Below are positions 11,156 through 22,533 of a stretch of DNA of 64,000 bases, piece after piece; position 1 is the stretch's first letter; the number at the start of each line of letters is the position of its first letter. Below the pieces are notes generated by a model, which searched no databases, was not told the origin of the DNA, and saw nothing but the letters and a program-made list of their open reading frames with translations. Where the stretch lies: the NCBI GenBank assembly GCA_963971425.1, contig OZ020516.1, positions 15,612,593-15,676,592 on the forward strand, written 5' to 3'. The stretch comes from Bryoerythrophyllum caledonicum (lineage: Eukaryota > Streptophyta > Bryopsida > Pottiales > Pottiaceae). A program made the translations under genes and the position numbers.

Positions 11156-12733
11156 CTAGATCTCTACACCACTATTGAGCTGGACAGTGAAGGAGGTGCG
11201 ACCGAGGTTGGATATTGGGGACTCTACCTGCACCGTGAGTCCGCAGCTGCCGACGTGCTCTCCGTTTCGTTTCGACCGCCCCACGGACACCGAAGCGAAG
11301 GCTTTCGAGTCTACAGATTGCACACAGCCGCATCCCCAGCTGAACTTCTCCATAGGCGAGTGGAGGAGCTCCACTTTGGTGCCTGGGTGCCTGCCGCCAA
11401 CGCTGGGGGTGACGCTGAGCTCCACTGTGGGCCGAACTAGGACGCCCAGGGGCTGCCATGCCAGCGGCTGCACCACCTCGAATGAGGCTGATTTCTCAGG
11501 CAGGAGCACGGCGGGGGTGAACCGCGTCCCCCACTTGTTTTTGTATGAGTAACTGATCTTTGTGTCCCCGGGGTAGCGCCCTTGTACCTGAAGGAGCCCG
11601 CCCAGGGTGGTAGTGAAGGCGCTGCCTGTGAGGCCGTCGCCGGCGACGTAGGTCATCTGGCCGTTGGGAAACTGCAGGTCTAAGAAGGAGCAGGACATGG
11701 GGTTGAGGGAGAGCATGGCCATGGCCAACCATCGGCGATGCTTTGACCATATTGCTGGACAGAGAGAGTGCAGCCCCTCCTTTCGATCAAAGCCGTACCA
11801 CAGGCAGTGTCGCTTTGAGAGGTGGATTGGTAACAAGAGAGTCGAAGCGCGGACGAAGAGGATGGGACCCAGTTGCAGAAGAAAGAGGGGTGTCGATGAT
11901 CCGCCCTGTGTTGCTTCCACACGCCACAGATCACCACGAGCAACCACGGATGTCTCGATGTCTTGTGTGCGGCTCGAGAAGGTTGTGCTCACGAAAGCGC
12001 TGCTGCGATTCTCGGACGAACCCGCGTTCTTGGCGAGCATTGACATGACCTCCTTGTCGGCAACGTCTTCCAAGTCCTGATCATTCTGAAATGTCAACAA
12101 ATCGTCATAGAAACCGTCTTCCTTGGCATCTTTCCTGCATGCAGCTCTTGCATTGGCACCTTCCGGACACGCATCCTGTCGCTTGCCCTCAGGAGGGACA
12201 CGCACAAAACCAGAGTGGACATTTGAAGGTGGCATCAACGACGATGCTCCAAAAGAATGCAGCTCTGCCTTGTCGGAGGGACCGGGAAACCGTTGCATTA
12301 GACCCCCCGCCAGATCAGACAAATAGGCCCCGATGGAAGCTCCGGCTTGTCCAACATGCGTGCTCACATCTTGACCGAGATGCTGAATTGATAACGAGTC
12401 CGGAAACCCTGCACCAATGCTCAATGGTTGTGCGAGTTTCATATCTGAACCAAATCCAGAGCCAGCGAAGTGTGTGAGACTGTCGATTGAAGAGGACCAT
12501 GGCCATTCACTCGGAAAAGATGAAAGTTGTATCTGAGGGGAGGGTATGGGAATCGATGGGAAAGACAAATCAGAGGGGAAAGGAAACGCAGGCAAAGGGG
12601 GAATATGCTGAGGTATGTGACTTTGGAGAATGCCTCCCAGACCTTGAGCCACTGATGAGAAGCATTCTAAAACGCCTTGCCCTTGCCTCTGTACACCATC
12701 CCACGCTCCGATGTAATGCCGCTCAATCTCCAT
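11156..12733 (-). CDS. Conserved-looking 525-aa protein of unknown function
   Basis: A single uninterrupted frame of 525 codons plus TAG, starting MEIERHYIGAWDGV. The GC content and CpG content are higher than in the flanks, as in the other host genes here. Residues 40-230 are low complexity (Pro/Ser/Gly-rich) and probably disordered. Residues 255-525 look folded and rich in short alternating hydrophobic strands: DLWRVEATQGGSS, LWYGFDRKEGLHSLCP, SYSYKNKWGTRFTPA and FTVQLNSGVEI at the C-terminus. No signal peptide or clear transmembrane helix is evident. The strand pattern could suit a beta-barrel of an organelle envelope, but that is only inference. I cannot name the family. The first Met is chosen because no in-frame Met lies upstream. 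An upstream intron cannot be excluded. Confidence 0.75.
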   Translation of the reverse strand: MEIERHYIGAWDGVQRQGQGVLECFSSVAQGLGGILQSHIPQHIPPLPAFPFPSDLSFPSIPIPSPQIQLSSFPSEWPWSSSIDSLTHFAGSGFGSDMKLAQPLSIGAGFPDSLSIQHLGQDVSTHVGQAGASIGAYLSDLAGGLMQRFPGPSDKAELHSFGASSLMPPSNVHSGFVRVPPEGKRQDACPEGANARAACRKDAKEDGFYDDLLTFQNDQDLEDVADKEVMSMLAKNAGSSENRSSAFVSTTFSSRTQDIETSVVARGDLWRVEATQGGSSTPLFLLQLGPILFVRASTLLLPIHLSKRHCLWYGFDRKEGLHSLCPAIWSKHRRWLAMAMLSLNPMSCSFLDLQFPNGQMTYVAGDGLTGSAFTTTLGGLLQVQGRYPGDTKISYSYKNKWGTRFTPAVLLPEKSASFEVVQPLAWQPLGVLVRPTVELSVTPSVGGRHPGTKVELLHSPMEKFSWGCGCVQSVDSKAFASVSVGRSKRNGEHVGSCGLTVQVESPISNLGRTSFTVQLNSGVEI

Positions 12734-13460
12734 CTTAGCTGCTACTGTTACATGCTCTTGCGGTTCGGTTCACCACTTCTTAAAACTGGTAAACGGAGTC
12801 TCCTTCCACAAACTGCCAATCTTGCTTCACGCTTGGAAGTCTTCACGCTTCACGCTTTTAAACGATGTATCATCTCCATAACACTCTCACGAATCCATGC
12901 GGCTGAAGACACAACGTCCTCCCAGCTCCACCTGCGACGATATTCTAAACACTCCTCAGACCGGAACCCCCATCACACCGACCCATCTTGGCGCCGCAAC
13001 GGTAAGCAGATCGTTCTCTGGGCCGAATTTGCAGCTGAGATCAACATTATCCCAGACAATTTTTGGTGCCTGCAACATAAGCTAACGAGCCATGCTAGAG
13101 TAAGAGACGAAATAGAAAACACGATGAGAACGACAAACGAAAAAGAAACCAAGTAAATATGGATTCACTGTGCTGGGAAATCAAGCTGGCAATCGTTCGC
13201 GCACTTGCAAAATTTAATATTCACATGATATTCTACAAGCAATCGTGAGATCTTTTTATGTACAAGCATATACATGAAATATATGTGGATATACGTTGCA
13301 TTAAGATGAAGTATGTGCATGCATATGACAACACTGCAATTCTTTCTTAATCCCAAACATCTTCACCGATCCACTGTTAATTCCGCACATGCGTTAATTT
13401 CACGCAGACCTAACACCGTCCTCAATTCCACACCTAGCGCCAGAGGACTGACCCCTCGCA
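12734..13460. other. 5' flank of the 525-aa gene; no further gene seen
   Basis: GC-moderate sequence directly upstream of the minus-strand start. Open frames on the plus strand are antisense or compositional. It probably contains the promoter and 5' UTR, with no TATA box that I could place confidently. Confidence 0.35.
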
Positions 13461-13467
13461 CCAACGC

Positions 13468-14250
13468 GAAACCCCAACTCAATCATAACGACAGCGAGAG
13501 CAACAAACCGCCAGAGCTCCAAACGGAGCATTGAGAAACACTTCCACACCACAAATACCCCTCGAACCAGAGCCTCACCTCCGATTTCACCTCACACAAT
13601 GACGAAACCGCAACTCAATCACAACAACAGAGAGAAGGACACACCCGAGACACGCTCCAAATCAAGAATTCTGAATTCTCTCCCCCCCCCCTCCACGAAT
13701 ACCGCTACCACCAGAGCCTAAACCCCTCACAAGAACCGATTTCACCTCACCGCCGCGAAACCTCACGACAACAGAGAACGCAACAACTTCAAGAGGGAAA
13801 TTCAGAATCCTCTCCACTCCACTAACACTCCAATCCCTCACATGCACCGATTCCGCCAAACAACAACGCGAAACCTCAGCTCATTCACATGCCGAAACTC
13901 AATCACGACGACAGAGATAAACCACCGGAGCTCCAAATACAGACTCACATCCCACTCCACTAATACCCCTACCACCAGGCGCCTAACCACCAATTTTCAC
14001 GTCACAACAACCCCATCTCAATCACAACCACAGAGCGAGCCGCCAAACCGCGCGCGCTTCAAACGAAAAGAAAGCAGAATCACCTCCACTCCACTGTTAC
14101 CCCAGCGACAGAGCCCAACCCTCACAAAAATCGCTCACCGCAACAAACCTGCAACAAAAACCGCCAGCGAGCTCCAAACGACGAGCCGAGAATCGCCTCC
14201 AGTCCAGACCTCCCCGAGCCGCCCAGTCCACCATGAGCGCAAGTCGCCGA
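13468..14250. repeat. Degenerate ~135-bp tandem array, CpG-containing
   Basis: The block 'gaaacc(c/g)caactcaatca...acagagag' recurs at about 13468, 13604, 13757, 13894, 14007 and 14141. Each is followed by related words ('gagctccaaa', 'ccactccact', 'ccaccagagcc', 'accgatttcacc'). Units have diverged by substitutions and indels, so the period drifts between about 113 and 153 bp. Long open frames across it result from the C/A-rich, stop-poor composition and are not genes. Confidence 0.75.
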
Positions 14251-14284
14251 GCGCAAACCTACGACCCACGAAAGCAAGCAACAC

Positions 14285-14353
14285 CAAACCCTAGAAGGCG
14301 GTGCAATGCGGTTCTCTCCTTTTCCCGGACCGCCACTCTCCCAAAACCCTAAA
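14285..14353. promoter_or_regulatory. Paired telobox motifs
   Basis: AAACCCTAGAAGG near 14285 and AAAACCCTAAACCGG near 14342 match the AAACCCTA telobox of plant promoters of translation and cell-cycle genes. No gene start was found beside them, so they may be remnants of a promoter or mark an unseen 5' UTR. Confidence 0.35.
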
Positions 14354-14847
14354 CCGGCATCCCCCTGAGGTAGATTTCAAGGACGTGGATGTCTGCGCTC
14401 AGTTCATGACGACGGCTTTCCGGTTGTGGGGCGGGTTTAGGGAGGGGTTTGTGAATGGGGCAAGTGGGTTGAGGAGCGTGGGACTGATAAGGGTGTTGAC
14501 GTGGGCGGGCGGTGAGGTGGGTGCTCGTCGCGCGACGCGCAGGCTGCTTCTGTGGCGCGGTGTCTGTGGCGCGGTGTCTGTGGCCGTGCGATGAAGTTGC
14601 CGTCTCCCAATAATCAGCGGGGTGTGATGCAGTGGGCCCATCGTAGGTGACACTGCAACGGTTTATGGCTTTAGCTCTGTGGTGCTTTTTCTGGTGAGAA
14701 ATAGTTTATGTCTTTCCTGAGTAAGAATAGAAAGAACGAATCAGTATTTAGGCTCATCATTGATGTGCTGTAGCCATAGGAGCTCAAATGCATACTCAAG
14801 CATATGTGTGGTGCTTGCAAACCTTTCAGTAGATTTTCACATTCTGA

Positions 14848-14918
14848 GGCCCCATAGTCCGGTGGTTACGACTCCGGACTTTGAATCCAAAAACTCGACT
14901 TCTGATCTCGGTGGGACG
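14848..14918 (+). tRNA. tRNA-Gln (TTG) relic, probable pseudogene
   Basis: A 71-nt stretch follows the order of a cytosolic tRNA-Gln: acceptor GGCCCCA, D-arm with TAGTCCGGTGGTTA, anticodon loop CTTTGAA with anticodon TTG, then a T-arm ending CTCGG. Pairing is damaged. The acceptor has G:G and C:A mismatches, two anticodon-stem pairs are C:A, and the T-stem has a C:C. The T-loop lacks the usual TTCRA. It is most likely a dead copy or a tRNA-derived SINE head. Confidence 0.5.
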
Positions 14919-15513
14919 TGCAAAACACTCTCTCTCACAAAGCGAGGTTTTTTCGCCTCTGGATCAGTGAAGAAATTGATGAGATATTCCATCTAGGTGC
15001 GATGTTTGATACCTCTTTACTGCAGCGAGAGCCTACATAACTTCGCAAGGTTCATTGTTGTACTGAATGACCGAGACGTCAGCGGATTGTTTAGGAAGTT
15101 GAGATACGAAGGAAGGAAACCTAGGACAAAACATCCTTTCTAACACTCAGTGCAAGAAACCGTTATCAGGTGGCTGTGAAATATCATCCCAGCTCAGAAA
15201 TAAAAGAATGACACTAACAATCAAGAGAGTAACTGAACACCGCATGCGATAGGCAGAGAGAGTCATTCACAAGTGACTTATAAATACCTAAATAATTTAT
15301 TAAGGACTTGGCTTTGCGCTGTCCACAACAGTGCCTTCAGGAGGGCTGTCAAACTGAACTATCCAACCTTCATTCGTCTCCGTTTACAAATTCATGATCT
15401 AGCAACTCTTCGTACCTTATTGGATATGTAAGCCAAGTGACCCTTATGCTGAAATTGAACTAGCTTAAGTAAATGAGACAAGTGGTGCAGCCGAGGGAAC
15501 AATAATGCTTACT

Positions 15514-16372
15514 TTACAAGGCTTGAAATGACCTCCTTGATTTGCCGAGTCCTGGAAGGTCGTCCAAGTCGTCATCCAAGCTGCCCATCTCTTGAGAGGG
15601 AATCTGCAGGTCGGATTGACAAAGTATGAGGTTACTACAAATAGTGGATTATCTTGCATGACCCTTCTCTTCATCCAGAGAATGGAGCGGCCATCTTTCT
15701 CCGGGTCTCAGTAGAGATGACTTCTTTTCATCAGAGGAAATTGTTACACACCTGGTATACAGCTTCAGGCTTCTCTGCGAAGGTTCCCAGTGGAAGATTG
15801 AAAACGCGTGGGTATGGAATCTTGTAATGCCACGCAATCTGGTATCTCTTCTCCCCCTCATCTATCTGCAAAAAATCAAGTCACATGGTTGGCACATCGA
15901 CTTGGACTGCGCACAGGAGGCGACATTTGTGAAGTAAATGCGTCGCAAAAATGCACAAGATCATGTAAGGTCTCAAAGGTGCGCATCCAGTCATTGCAAG
16001 GAGAAATTGTTAGAAGGGGTGCTTTTGATTCGCGAGATACCTTCTTAGCTATTTCTTCAGGGTCACTGAGATGGCGGTCTTTACTAAAAAGAACAGAGGC
16101 CTCCTCCTGCAGTTGCAAACAATTTCTGTGTAAGTAAACCTCTAGGCAGAACATGAAAAGCAGACCAAAAAAATAAGATAACTCTGTGACTCGAAATAGT
16201 GAAGGTTCGCAGATGCAAATGTAGCACTCTCTGTGAAGTACGGCACTTAAGAATAGAAAGGACTCACGTATATGTACTGCTTTTCCTTCGGTGGTCCTGG
16301 CCATGTGCGACATGACCTCATCAGCGACCGATACAATGAAAGAGCCCTCATCCTCAATGCTGGATCTGCCAT
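15514..16372 (-). CDS. LYRM1-like LYR-motif protein, four exons
   Basis: A spliced gene of 124 aa. The coding exons are 16268-16372, 16041-16106, 15752-15865 and 15514-15603, all in phase 0 with GT-AG borders. It starts MADPALRMRALSLYRSL. The Leu-Tyr-Arg motif with downstream Arg marks the LYR (Complex1_LYR) family, small mitochondrial proteins that bind the acyl carrier protein and assist assembly of respiratory or Fe-S complexes. The words PPKEKQYIYEEASVLF and KRYQIAWHYKIPYPR fit the LYRM1 subfamily, and animal LYRM1 is about the same length. The acidic tail SLDDDLDDLPG sits in the last exon, which ends TAA. If the final intron is retained the protein would end soon after VYQ. AG precedes the ATG at 16372, so a 5' UTR intron is likely. 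Confidence 0.85.
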
Positions 16373-17839
16373 CCTGTTTTTTGCCACCAAACAGAGCTCA
16401 ATACATAACTCGAGGCCGGCATCCGCGCAGTGAACAAAGCTCAGATAGCTCACAAAAATCTCAAAGCCTTCTTGAAAGCTCAGATAGCGCACAGAATCTC
16501 TCAACAAGCCCTTTGAAGTACACAAGCGTCCCTAGCTTTTGACCTAATTACCCATATTCCGACACATAAAAAACCAAACAGCAAATCTCTCACTGATCAA
16601 ATGAACACGAGAAGCACCGTAAAAGGAAATAGCTGAAGCATACGTTTTTCCAACACATTAGACGAGGGGAAGAGATGCATCTGCAGACCAAATTCGAACC
16701 TGAAGAGATGAACCCAATTTTTATCACACAGCAACGACCCGGGAAAAGCCACTCACAACCTTGCGACGACTGTAATCGCCAACGCTGCTCACCTCCGAGG
16801 CTGTGAATGCGAGACCACGACCATAAACCCTGAACCTTGCACCCTCATGACTACCTTTCCACGACGAAGTTCCCGTCCGCGTCCTCGACGTTCTCGTCTT
16901 AAGAAGTGCGACATAGGAAACGACTCTCACAATTTTGGCTGCAGAAATTTGCTCAATTTTGTTTTCTTCTTTAACGTTTTTCTTCTTCAGAATATCATTC
17001 AAGCTCTTTTAAGAGATTGTTTTTGAGATTTTGAAATGCTAAAGAAGGTGGAGAATGATCCACATTATCATGCTAAATGACAACACATGTCATCAAAGAG
17101 GAAGAAAGTTCAGGAAACGACCTTAAAGAGAATTGAGGCCTGGTTTGAACGCATGCGTATATGAAACAGGTGGAAAGTGCAAGTTCGAACAGGCTGCTAT
17201 TAAAATAAATAACCGTTTACACTTGTTCGTAACGTACTGCTATGTTTTTTAGTGTAACTATCAGCATGCAAATTGAACTAAACCAGAACCATCTAAACAT
17301 GTGCATGAAGACGAATCCTTTCGCCAATTATTCACGTCAGAGAACAATTCAACAACTTGTCTGCACAGAAAGAAGTGAATCGAACATTAAGGAGGCAAGC
17401 TGAACGATACAATTTTTTTAATGAAATGAGAGAAAAATTAAATTAAAACTAAAATACAAAGTGGATACCTGATTACATGCCTTCACTATACACGGTGAAC
17501 ATAGTTACAATCCGGAAGCAGTACACATGCAGGGTTGGTCCTCCGCACATTCCTGTTCCCGATCTGTATACATGGTTCTTTACATAGAGTTACATCTCAT
17601 TGATATGGCTCTGAGCCAACATGCTCAGAAAATATGGCTAAAGCTAGCTTTTCAAGAACGCCTTCAGTGTAAACGTTGGGGGTCCATCCTGCACAAAGAG
17701 TACATGGTTTAGTATGACAAGATTACAAAACGTCTACTGATTATATCCCCGGATGGAAATTAGTGCTAAGTTTATTAAAGATTTCAAACGTTCTCCGAGA
17801 GAAGGAAAGGAAAGGAAAGGTTCTCGTGCAATCGCTAGA
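16373..17839. other. Probable 5' UTR/intron of the LYRM1-like gene and 3' flank of the LisH gene
   Basis: No separate coding region is supported. A CpG-containing stretch at about 16740-16990 may hold the first noncoding exon of the LYRM1-like gene. The segment 17460-17839 is a plausible 3' UTR of the LisH/CTLH gene. Confidence 0.35.
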
Positions 17840-19333
17840 TCACGGTTCAAGTACCACCTTGCCAAGTTCTTGATGAAGCCTTTGCCTAACAACAGTTGTG
17901 TGTTGCAGCAATCTCTCCATTGATGTGTAGCTTGGCAAATTGGCGTGAGCTGCTTCCAAGTTAAAATTAAGCATGTGAGTTGTGCAATCCTAGTCTAAAT
18001 AGAAAACAAGGAGATCCAAGAATACACGAACTGAAGCGATAATTCATTGCAGCTATCTTTGACAGACTTTCGACTGAAGTGCCTGAAAGCAAACCTAGAA
18101 CAGCAGAGTTCAACGCATCTGCAATGCGCTGGCGATAATCATCGGTCAGGTAATCAAACAACGGTGACTTCTCAGGCTCCTCATACGCTAGCAACGCCAT
18201 GCAATCCTGTAAACAACATCAAAAAGTAACTCAACACTTGGATCTGACTCACTGCGTTGGTCCACATCCGCAACTGATGCGGGACAGCCTGAAGCAGCCA
18301 ATTAGAGTTCATGACCTCCAAATGGATCTCGGACATCATTGCACAAGACATAATCAAGCAGTATCGAACTAACAGTAAACATCAGTATATACACCACAAT
18401 GGTTTGAGAATGCAAATATGAAAGACACATGGTCACTATTAAGAGGAACTGACCTGGAGCTTCTCGAGATATCTACTTTGTTGGTTGCCAAATGGTCGGA
18501 GTTCTCTCTGTGCAAACTCCAATGCACTCGCACTGCAATGAAAAAACCCTCTGAGAAATTGTTTCTAACCGCACTTTCATCACTAACAAAGACGCACATA
18601 CATGCAAAAACAAATCATTCTCTTGGCGTATACATGCAACAACATATATCATTGATACTTCCAAAGAGAATGCTGAATCCGACAGCACTCCTGCATGATG
18701 CGAGCTCATACCAATCCTTGGCTCGAACAAGCTCCACGAAGTGAAGCGTCAGAAGGTCGAAATGCACATCCGGATTGGAGGTCAGAAGATCCACAGCAAG
18801 CTGATTCGTGAGCTCAATGGCCTTCAAAACATTGCCGTCCCGCACATGGTTGTAGATTGCTGCAGCACACGCCACAATAACAGTTCCATACATTTACTAC
18901 ACCAAAAATAAAAAGCTGGAGACCGAGGGCGTTCACTTTCAACTAGAGAGATTACAGAAAGGGAAGCCACTCGGACAACCCAAATACACCACACACAAAA
19001 AAAAACACACACACACACACACACACGAAAAAAACGCACGTTTCCTCTTGTCAATGTCGACGGAGCAATCGGCGGTGCGCTTCATCCCGGAGCAGGCGAT
19101 GAACGTCTCCGCCGTCTCTTTGAAGCAGTTGTGCACGAGGTACGACAACACGATCTTGCGCACCTCGCTGTCGCTCACCTGCTGCCCAGTCCCACACCAC
19201 ACATAATAAGCATCCAACTCCAACGCACGCTCCCTCCAATAGCGAACAACGCAACCCTTCTCCACATACACACAACCCCCACCAAAACCTGCAAGCATAC
19301 CACATTCTCAAAGAGGCGAGGATCCACATCCAT
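17840..19333 (-). CDS. LisH/CTLH/CRA-domain protein (GID8/RanBPM family), six exons
   Basis: A spliced gene of 207 aa. The exons are 19301-19333, 19040-19181, 18712-18859, 18454-18532, 18095-18206 and 17840-17949, ending TGA. All borders are GT-AG and the phases agree. The start is MDVDPRLFENV. LisH lies at about residues 14-45 (VRKIVLSYLVHNCFKETAE), CTLH at about 60-110 (VRDGNVLKAIELTNQLAVD and HFVELVRAKD), and a CRA-like part follows (ALEFAQRELRPFG, MALLAYEEPEKSPLFDYL, then PSYTSMERLLQHTTVVRQRL). This order is typical of small CTLH-complex subunits related to yeast Gid8. The product most resembles the plant group typified, from memory, by Arabidopsis At1g06060. It probably works in a ubiquitin-ligase complex in nucleus or cytosol. 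An acceptor 3 nt further in exon 2 is also possible. Confidence 0.88.
18993..19026. repeat. (CA)n microsatellite in intron 2 of the LisH gene
   Basis: An uninterrupted CA run lies directly beside an A8 run and just inside the 5' end of intron 2 (donor at 19039 on the minus strand). Length variation here could affect splicing. Confidence 0.85.
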
Positions 19334-19427
19334 CCCTCTCGGGCTCTTGCGCTTCCTCCGCCTCCGAAACCCGATACGCTCAATCGCGCTGCCGTCCGTT
19401 CCCCCGCCACAAACCTCCCCAAAAAAA

Positions 19428-19640
19428 AAACACTCTTTCCCTCTCTCACTCCGCCTCTCGCTCTCTCTTCCTCTGTCTCCCTCTCTTTCTCTCCTCTCTC
19501 GCCCTCTCTCTCTCTCTTCTCCTCTGTCTCCCTCTCTTTCTCTCCTCTCTCGCCCTCTCTCTCTCTCTCGCTTTCTCTTCCTCTCTCGCCCGCCCTCTCT
19601 CTTCCTCGCTCTCACGACTTCGTCATGGAGTGAAACCCTA
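19428..19640. repeat. CT-rich microsatellite and telobox in the 5' leader of the LisH gene
   Basis: A C8-A9 tract is followed by about 180 bp of CT-repeat ('ctctctctctcttcctctgtctcc' twice in tandem). Near 19632 an AAACCCTAA telobox follows. In the minus-strand transcript this would be a GA-rich leader, a form common in plant housekeeping promoters. Ser/Leu- and Arg/Glu-rich open frames here are translations of the repeat. Confidence 0.7.
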
Positions 19641-20050
19641 AGGTCGGCAGGAATTGGACACCGACAGAGAAGGGACAAAGGTGACGAGCGCTCGGGCTTT
19701 GTTGTCGTTTGTTTTGGAGGCCTCGGGGATCCGAACCCTAGTTACTAGTTACAACATTGGCTAACCAAAAGCGCGAGGATCCAAGTTACTAGTAAGTTAA
19801 TGGTGAGTTCAAAGATACGGTGAGTGTTGGACTCTTTTATTTCACGGATGTCACGGATGGTGGGCCTCCTTTTTCTGGATTTTTTTTTAATTTCGGGAAA
19901 AAAATGTGTTAAATTTGGGACCTGTGGATCCAATTTACGACTAAAGAGGGGCCCCTCCAACATAAAAATAGTGGTCAGGTTTTGTCCACACCTCCCTTTC
20001 GTCTGTATGGTTTAAGGAATTCCATGAGTGTTGACCTTGTTTTCCATTTA

Positions 20051-20188
20051 GGGGCGGTTTACACTACGGACCAAGAACTCGTCCCATGCACCTCTAAAAT
20101 CTGTGATTGGCTCCATCAACTCGATTGGCCAATCACAGATTTTAGAGGTGCATGGGACGAGCTCGTGGTCTGTAGTGTAAACCGCCCC
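20051..20188. mobile_element. Harbinger-like hairpin MITE with TTA target duplication
   Basis: A 138-bp element is flanked by TTA (20048-20050 and 20189-20191). It begins GGGGCGGTTTACACTAC and ends with the inverse. The arms are nearly perfect over about 60 bp around a 16-nt loop (20112-20127). The differences are a few bases, such as ACGGACCA against TGGTCTGT. TTA duplications and G-rich ends fit PIF/Harbinger MITEs. The intact arms suggest recent insertion. Confidence 0.85.
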
Positions 20189-20466
20189 TTAGAATTTCTT
20201 TGATTGGCTCTAGGAGAAGAAGGTTGGCTAAGATTTAGGCAAGTGTTTCTTTCAAGGGACAATTTTTTTCACTTTGATTGTAATTATCTTTTTATGCTTA
20301 CGGTCAAAGGTTTTACCACATCATCATACTACTAACATCATAATCTACATGGTGAACCACGCAGTCACCCATGCAGTGAACTATAGAAATGCTGCAATTA
20401 ATTGCAGAGACAACCGCGCAGTTAATTGCCCAGTCATCTATGCAGTGAATCATGTTACCTTTATTT

Positions 20467-20645
20467 AATATAGTTTGTAACATAAAAACTACATTAAAAT
20501 GGAGGATGAGGCTTAGAATCGTCATTGCCATCGACGAAGACCTCATGTTACATTTTTTATATAGTTTGTAACATAAAAACTACATTAAAATGGAGGATGA
20601 GGCTCAGAATTGTCATTGTCATAGACAAAGACCTCCACCAGAGCT
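20467..20645. repeat. Tandem duplication of ~91 bp
   Basis: The segment starting 'tagtttgtaacataaaaac' at 20471 repeats at 20562, a 91-bp spacing, with a handful of differences, nearly all transitions. Just upstream (20345-20460) there are degenerate words 'gcagtgaa' and 'gcagttaattg'. A small open frame downstream reads PKPYCDICNFFNLD. It might be a fragment of a coding exon but is too short to assign. Confidence 0.7.
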
Positions 20646-20799
20646 CCCACTGCATCGCCCCAAACTCAAGATCCCAGACCCGAAACCCTACTGCGACATT
20701 TGTAATTTCTTCAATTTAGATCTTGCTCCCCCTCTCCTCTCACGTCAAGAGCACCACTGTAGAGTTCAAACCAGGGAAGAACCGCCACAGTAGTCTATA

Positions 20800-22533
20800 G
20801 ACATAGCAATGGATACTACAACATTCATGAGGGGCTTGGATGTTATTCGAACTAAAATTATGAAACGAATCAGGACATGGCTATGGAAGTGATATGTAAG
20901 ACAGTATTTTAGGCAACTAAAAATCAAAGAATCATCATGGCTTGCAAGTGTTTTAGTACTTACCTTTGCCTTGAATTAACAAGAGAAATTTGAGGTAGTC
21001 TCCAAGAGAATGGAGGTCTTTCTGCTCTGGACAAGGCTCCTATCTGAGACTAACTATTTGTGAACTCCTCACACTGGTGGAAAGATGCGACGAGCCATAA
21101 GTGAGTGCACCAACCAATAAGTTTCATATTGGGTGTACTCACTTGTGCACCCGTGTCATCTTTCCACTAGCATAAATGACTAAGTAGATTGAACATGTTT
21201 TGCAACTAGCAGAGTAACTATGTAGGACTGGTGCACCCATGTTTGTGGGTAGAGGATGGCCAAGAGTGTCCTATTTATACAAACTTGCCATGTCTTCTAA
21301 TTCCATGTCTCAAACCATAGTTTGGACATCTTTTTGACACTTCAGATTTGGACCTCAGATCTACACATGAACCTTATGTGATTGATTCATTGAATCAGGC
21401 AACTGACAATGTCCTTACTAGTCAAATTTAATAATTGTGAAAGATGTACAAGTTGTAGACAGGCACCGACCATCTTGCCAGCCACTACTAATAATTAGAG
21501 AAGTCAAAATCACTCATGTCAATCACATGGTAAAGTGGACCATGTAACTGCTGTTGACATGACATTGAAGCATAATAATTTCAAGATGTCAAATCAAATC
21601 GACATCAAAGATTTTTTAGTCTGTAAATTACCTTATGTACCTTTGTGTAGGCATCGACATTTTTTGCCAATGGTGTGAAGACTTGGTGCACCTTTGTGTA
21701 AGCACCGACATTCTTGCCGACCACAGTTAGTAATTATGGAATTTAAAATCACTAGTAGCATCATAAATGTACATAGGACCGTGCAAGTGGCCAACCATTT
21801 GGATGGCTAATTTGCTAGATAAACAATATTCTAGAAGGTAAACTCAAACCTACATGAAAAGAAATGTGATGGTATGTTTTGAAAATCCAAGATTCATTTA
21901 TGTAGGCACCAATTCTTTTGCAACCATTGTCAATAAACACGCAATTAAGCAATTATGCACTTAGCCAAGTGCACTGCTTGCTGGTAGAAAGCCGCAAGTT
22001 ATTTGCTCATAACTTTTTTTAAAATCAAAATTTGGCAAAAGTTTAGTATGTTTTTTGTCAAATTTTTTTGGTGTTTGTTGTGTCATACCTTGGCATCTTC
22101 ATGTTCATATCAGTAATATAATTTTTACATTTGCTACCTTTTTTTAGAAAATATATGATTTCTAATCTAGTTTACAAATCCTGCTACAAAATTATAATCA
22201 TGTGCCCAAAGAGATTATAAATTTGTTATGAGTTATTATAGGATTTTAGAGTAGTGCACTACAAATACAATGTGTAAGAGATACAAAAATATATATGCAA
22301 TTTCCTAAGACAGTGTAAAGTACCTCACTGTATTTTATAATGCAAAAACATACATAATCAAACAATTCCACACTATTGCCGAGGAATTCTAAAATCAAAC
22401 ATATCATATAGACCACCCAATATATAAATATATACCATCCACCGAACGATAGACACATCTCAAACTACATTATACTAACGTACTTGTCACCTAAACTGCG
22501 TGCATGCTCTACAATAGTATATAGCTCCACGAC
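20800..22533. other. No gene seen; hairpin at 21073-21171 and degenerate direct repeats
   Basis: An imperfect inverted repeat of about 45 bp per arm lies at 21073-21171 (CTGGTGGAAAGATG against CATCTTTCCACTAG). Between 21460 and 21960 a block around 'gcaccgac(c/a)ttcttgcc...aaaatcact' recurs roughly every 240 bp. No open frame looks like a protein. Confidence 0.5.

Noticed and set aside
12091..13156. Plus-strand frames opposite and upstream of the 525-aa gene
   Set aside because: They are antisense shadows or leader sequence. No protein-like blocks or conserved start are seen.
13842..14294. 150-aa Thr/Ser/Pro-rich plus-strand frame
   Set aside because: It lies across the degenerate tandem array. 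The composition lacks stops, and there is no start context or homologous word.
19131..19748. Ser/Leu-rich and Arg/Glu-rich open frames
   Set aside because: They translate the CT microsatellite in the leader of the LisH/CTLH gene.
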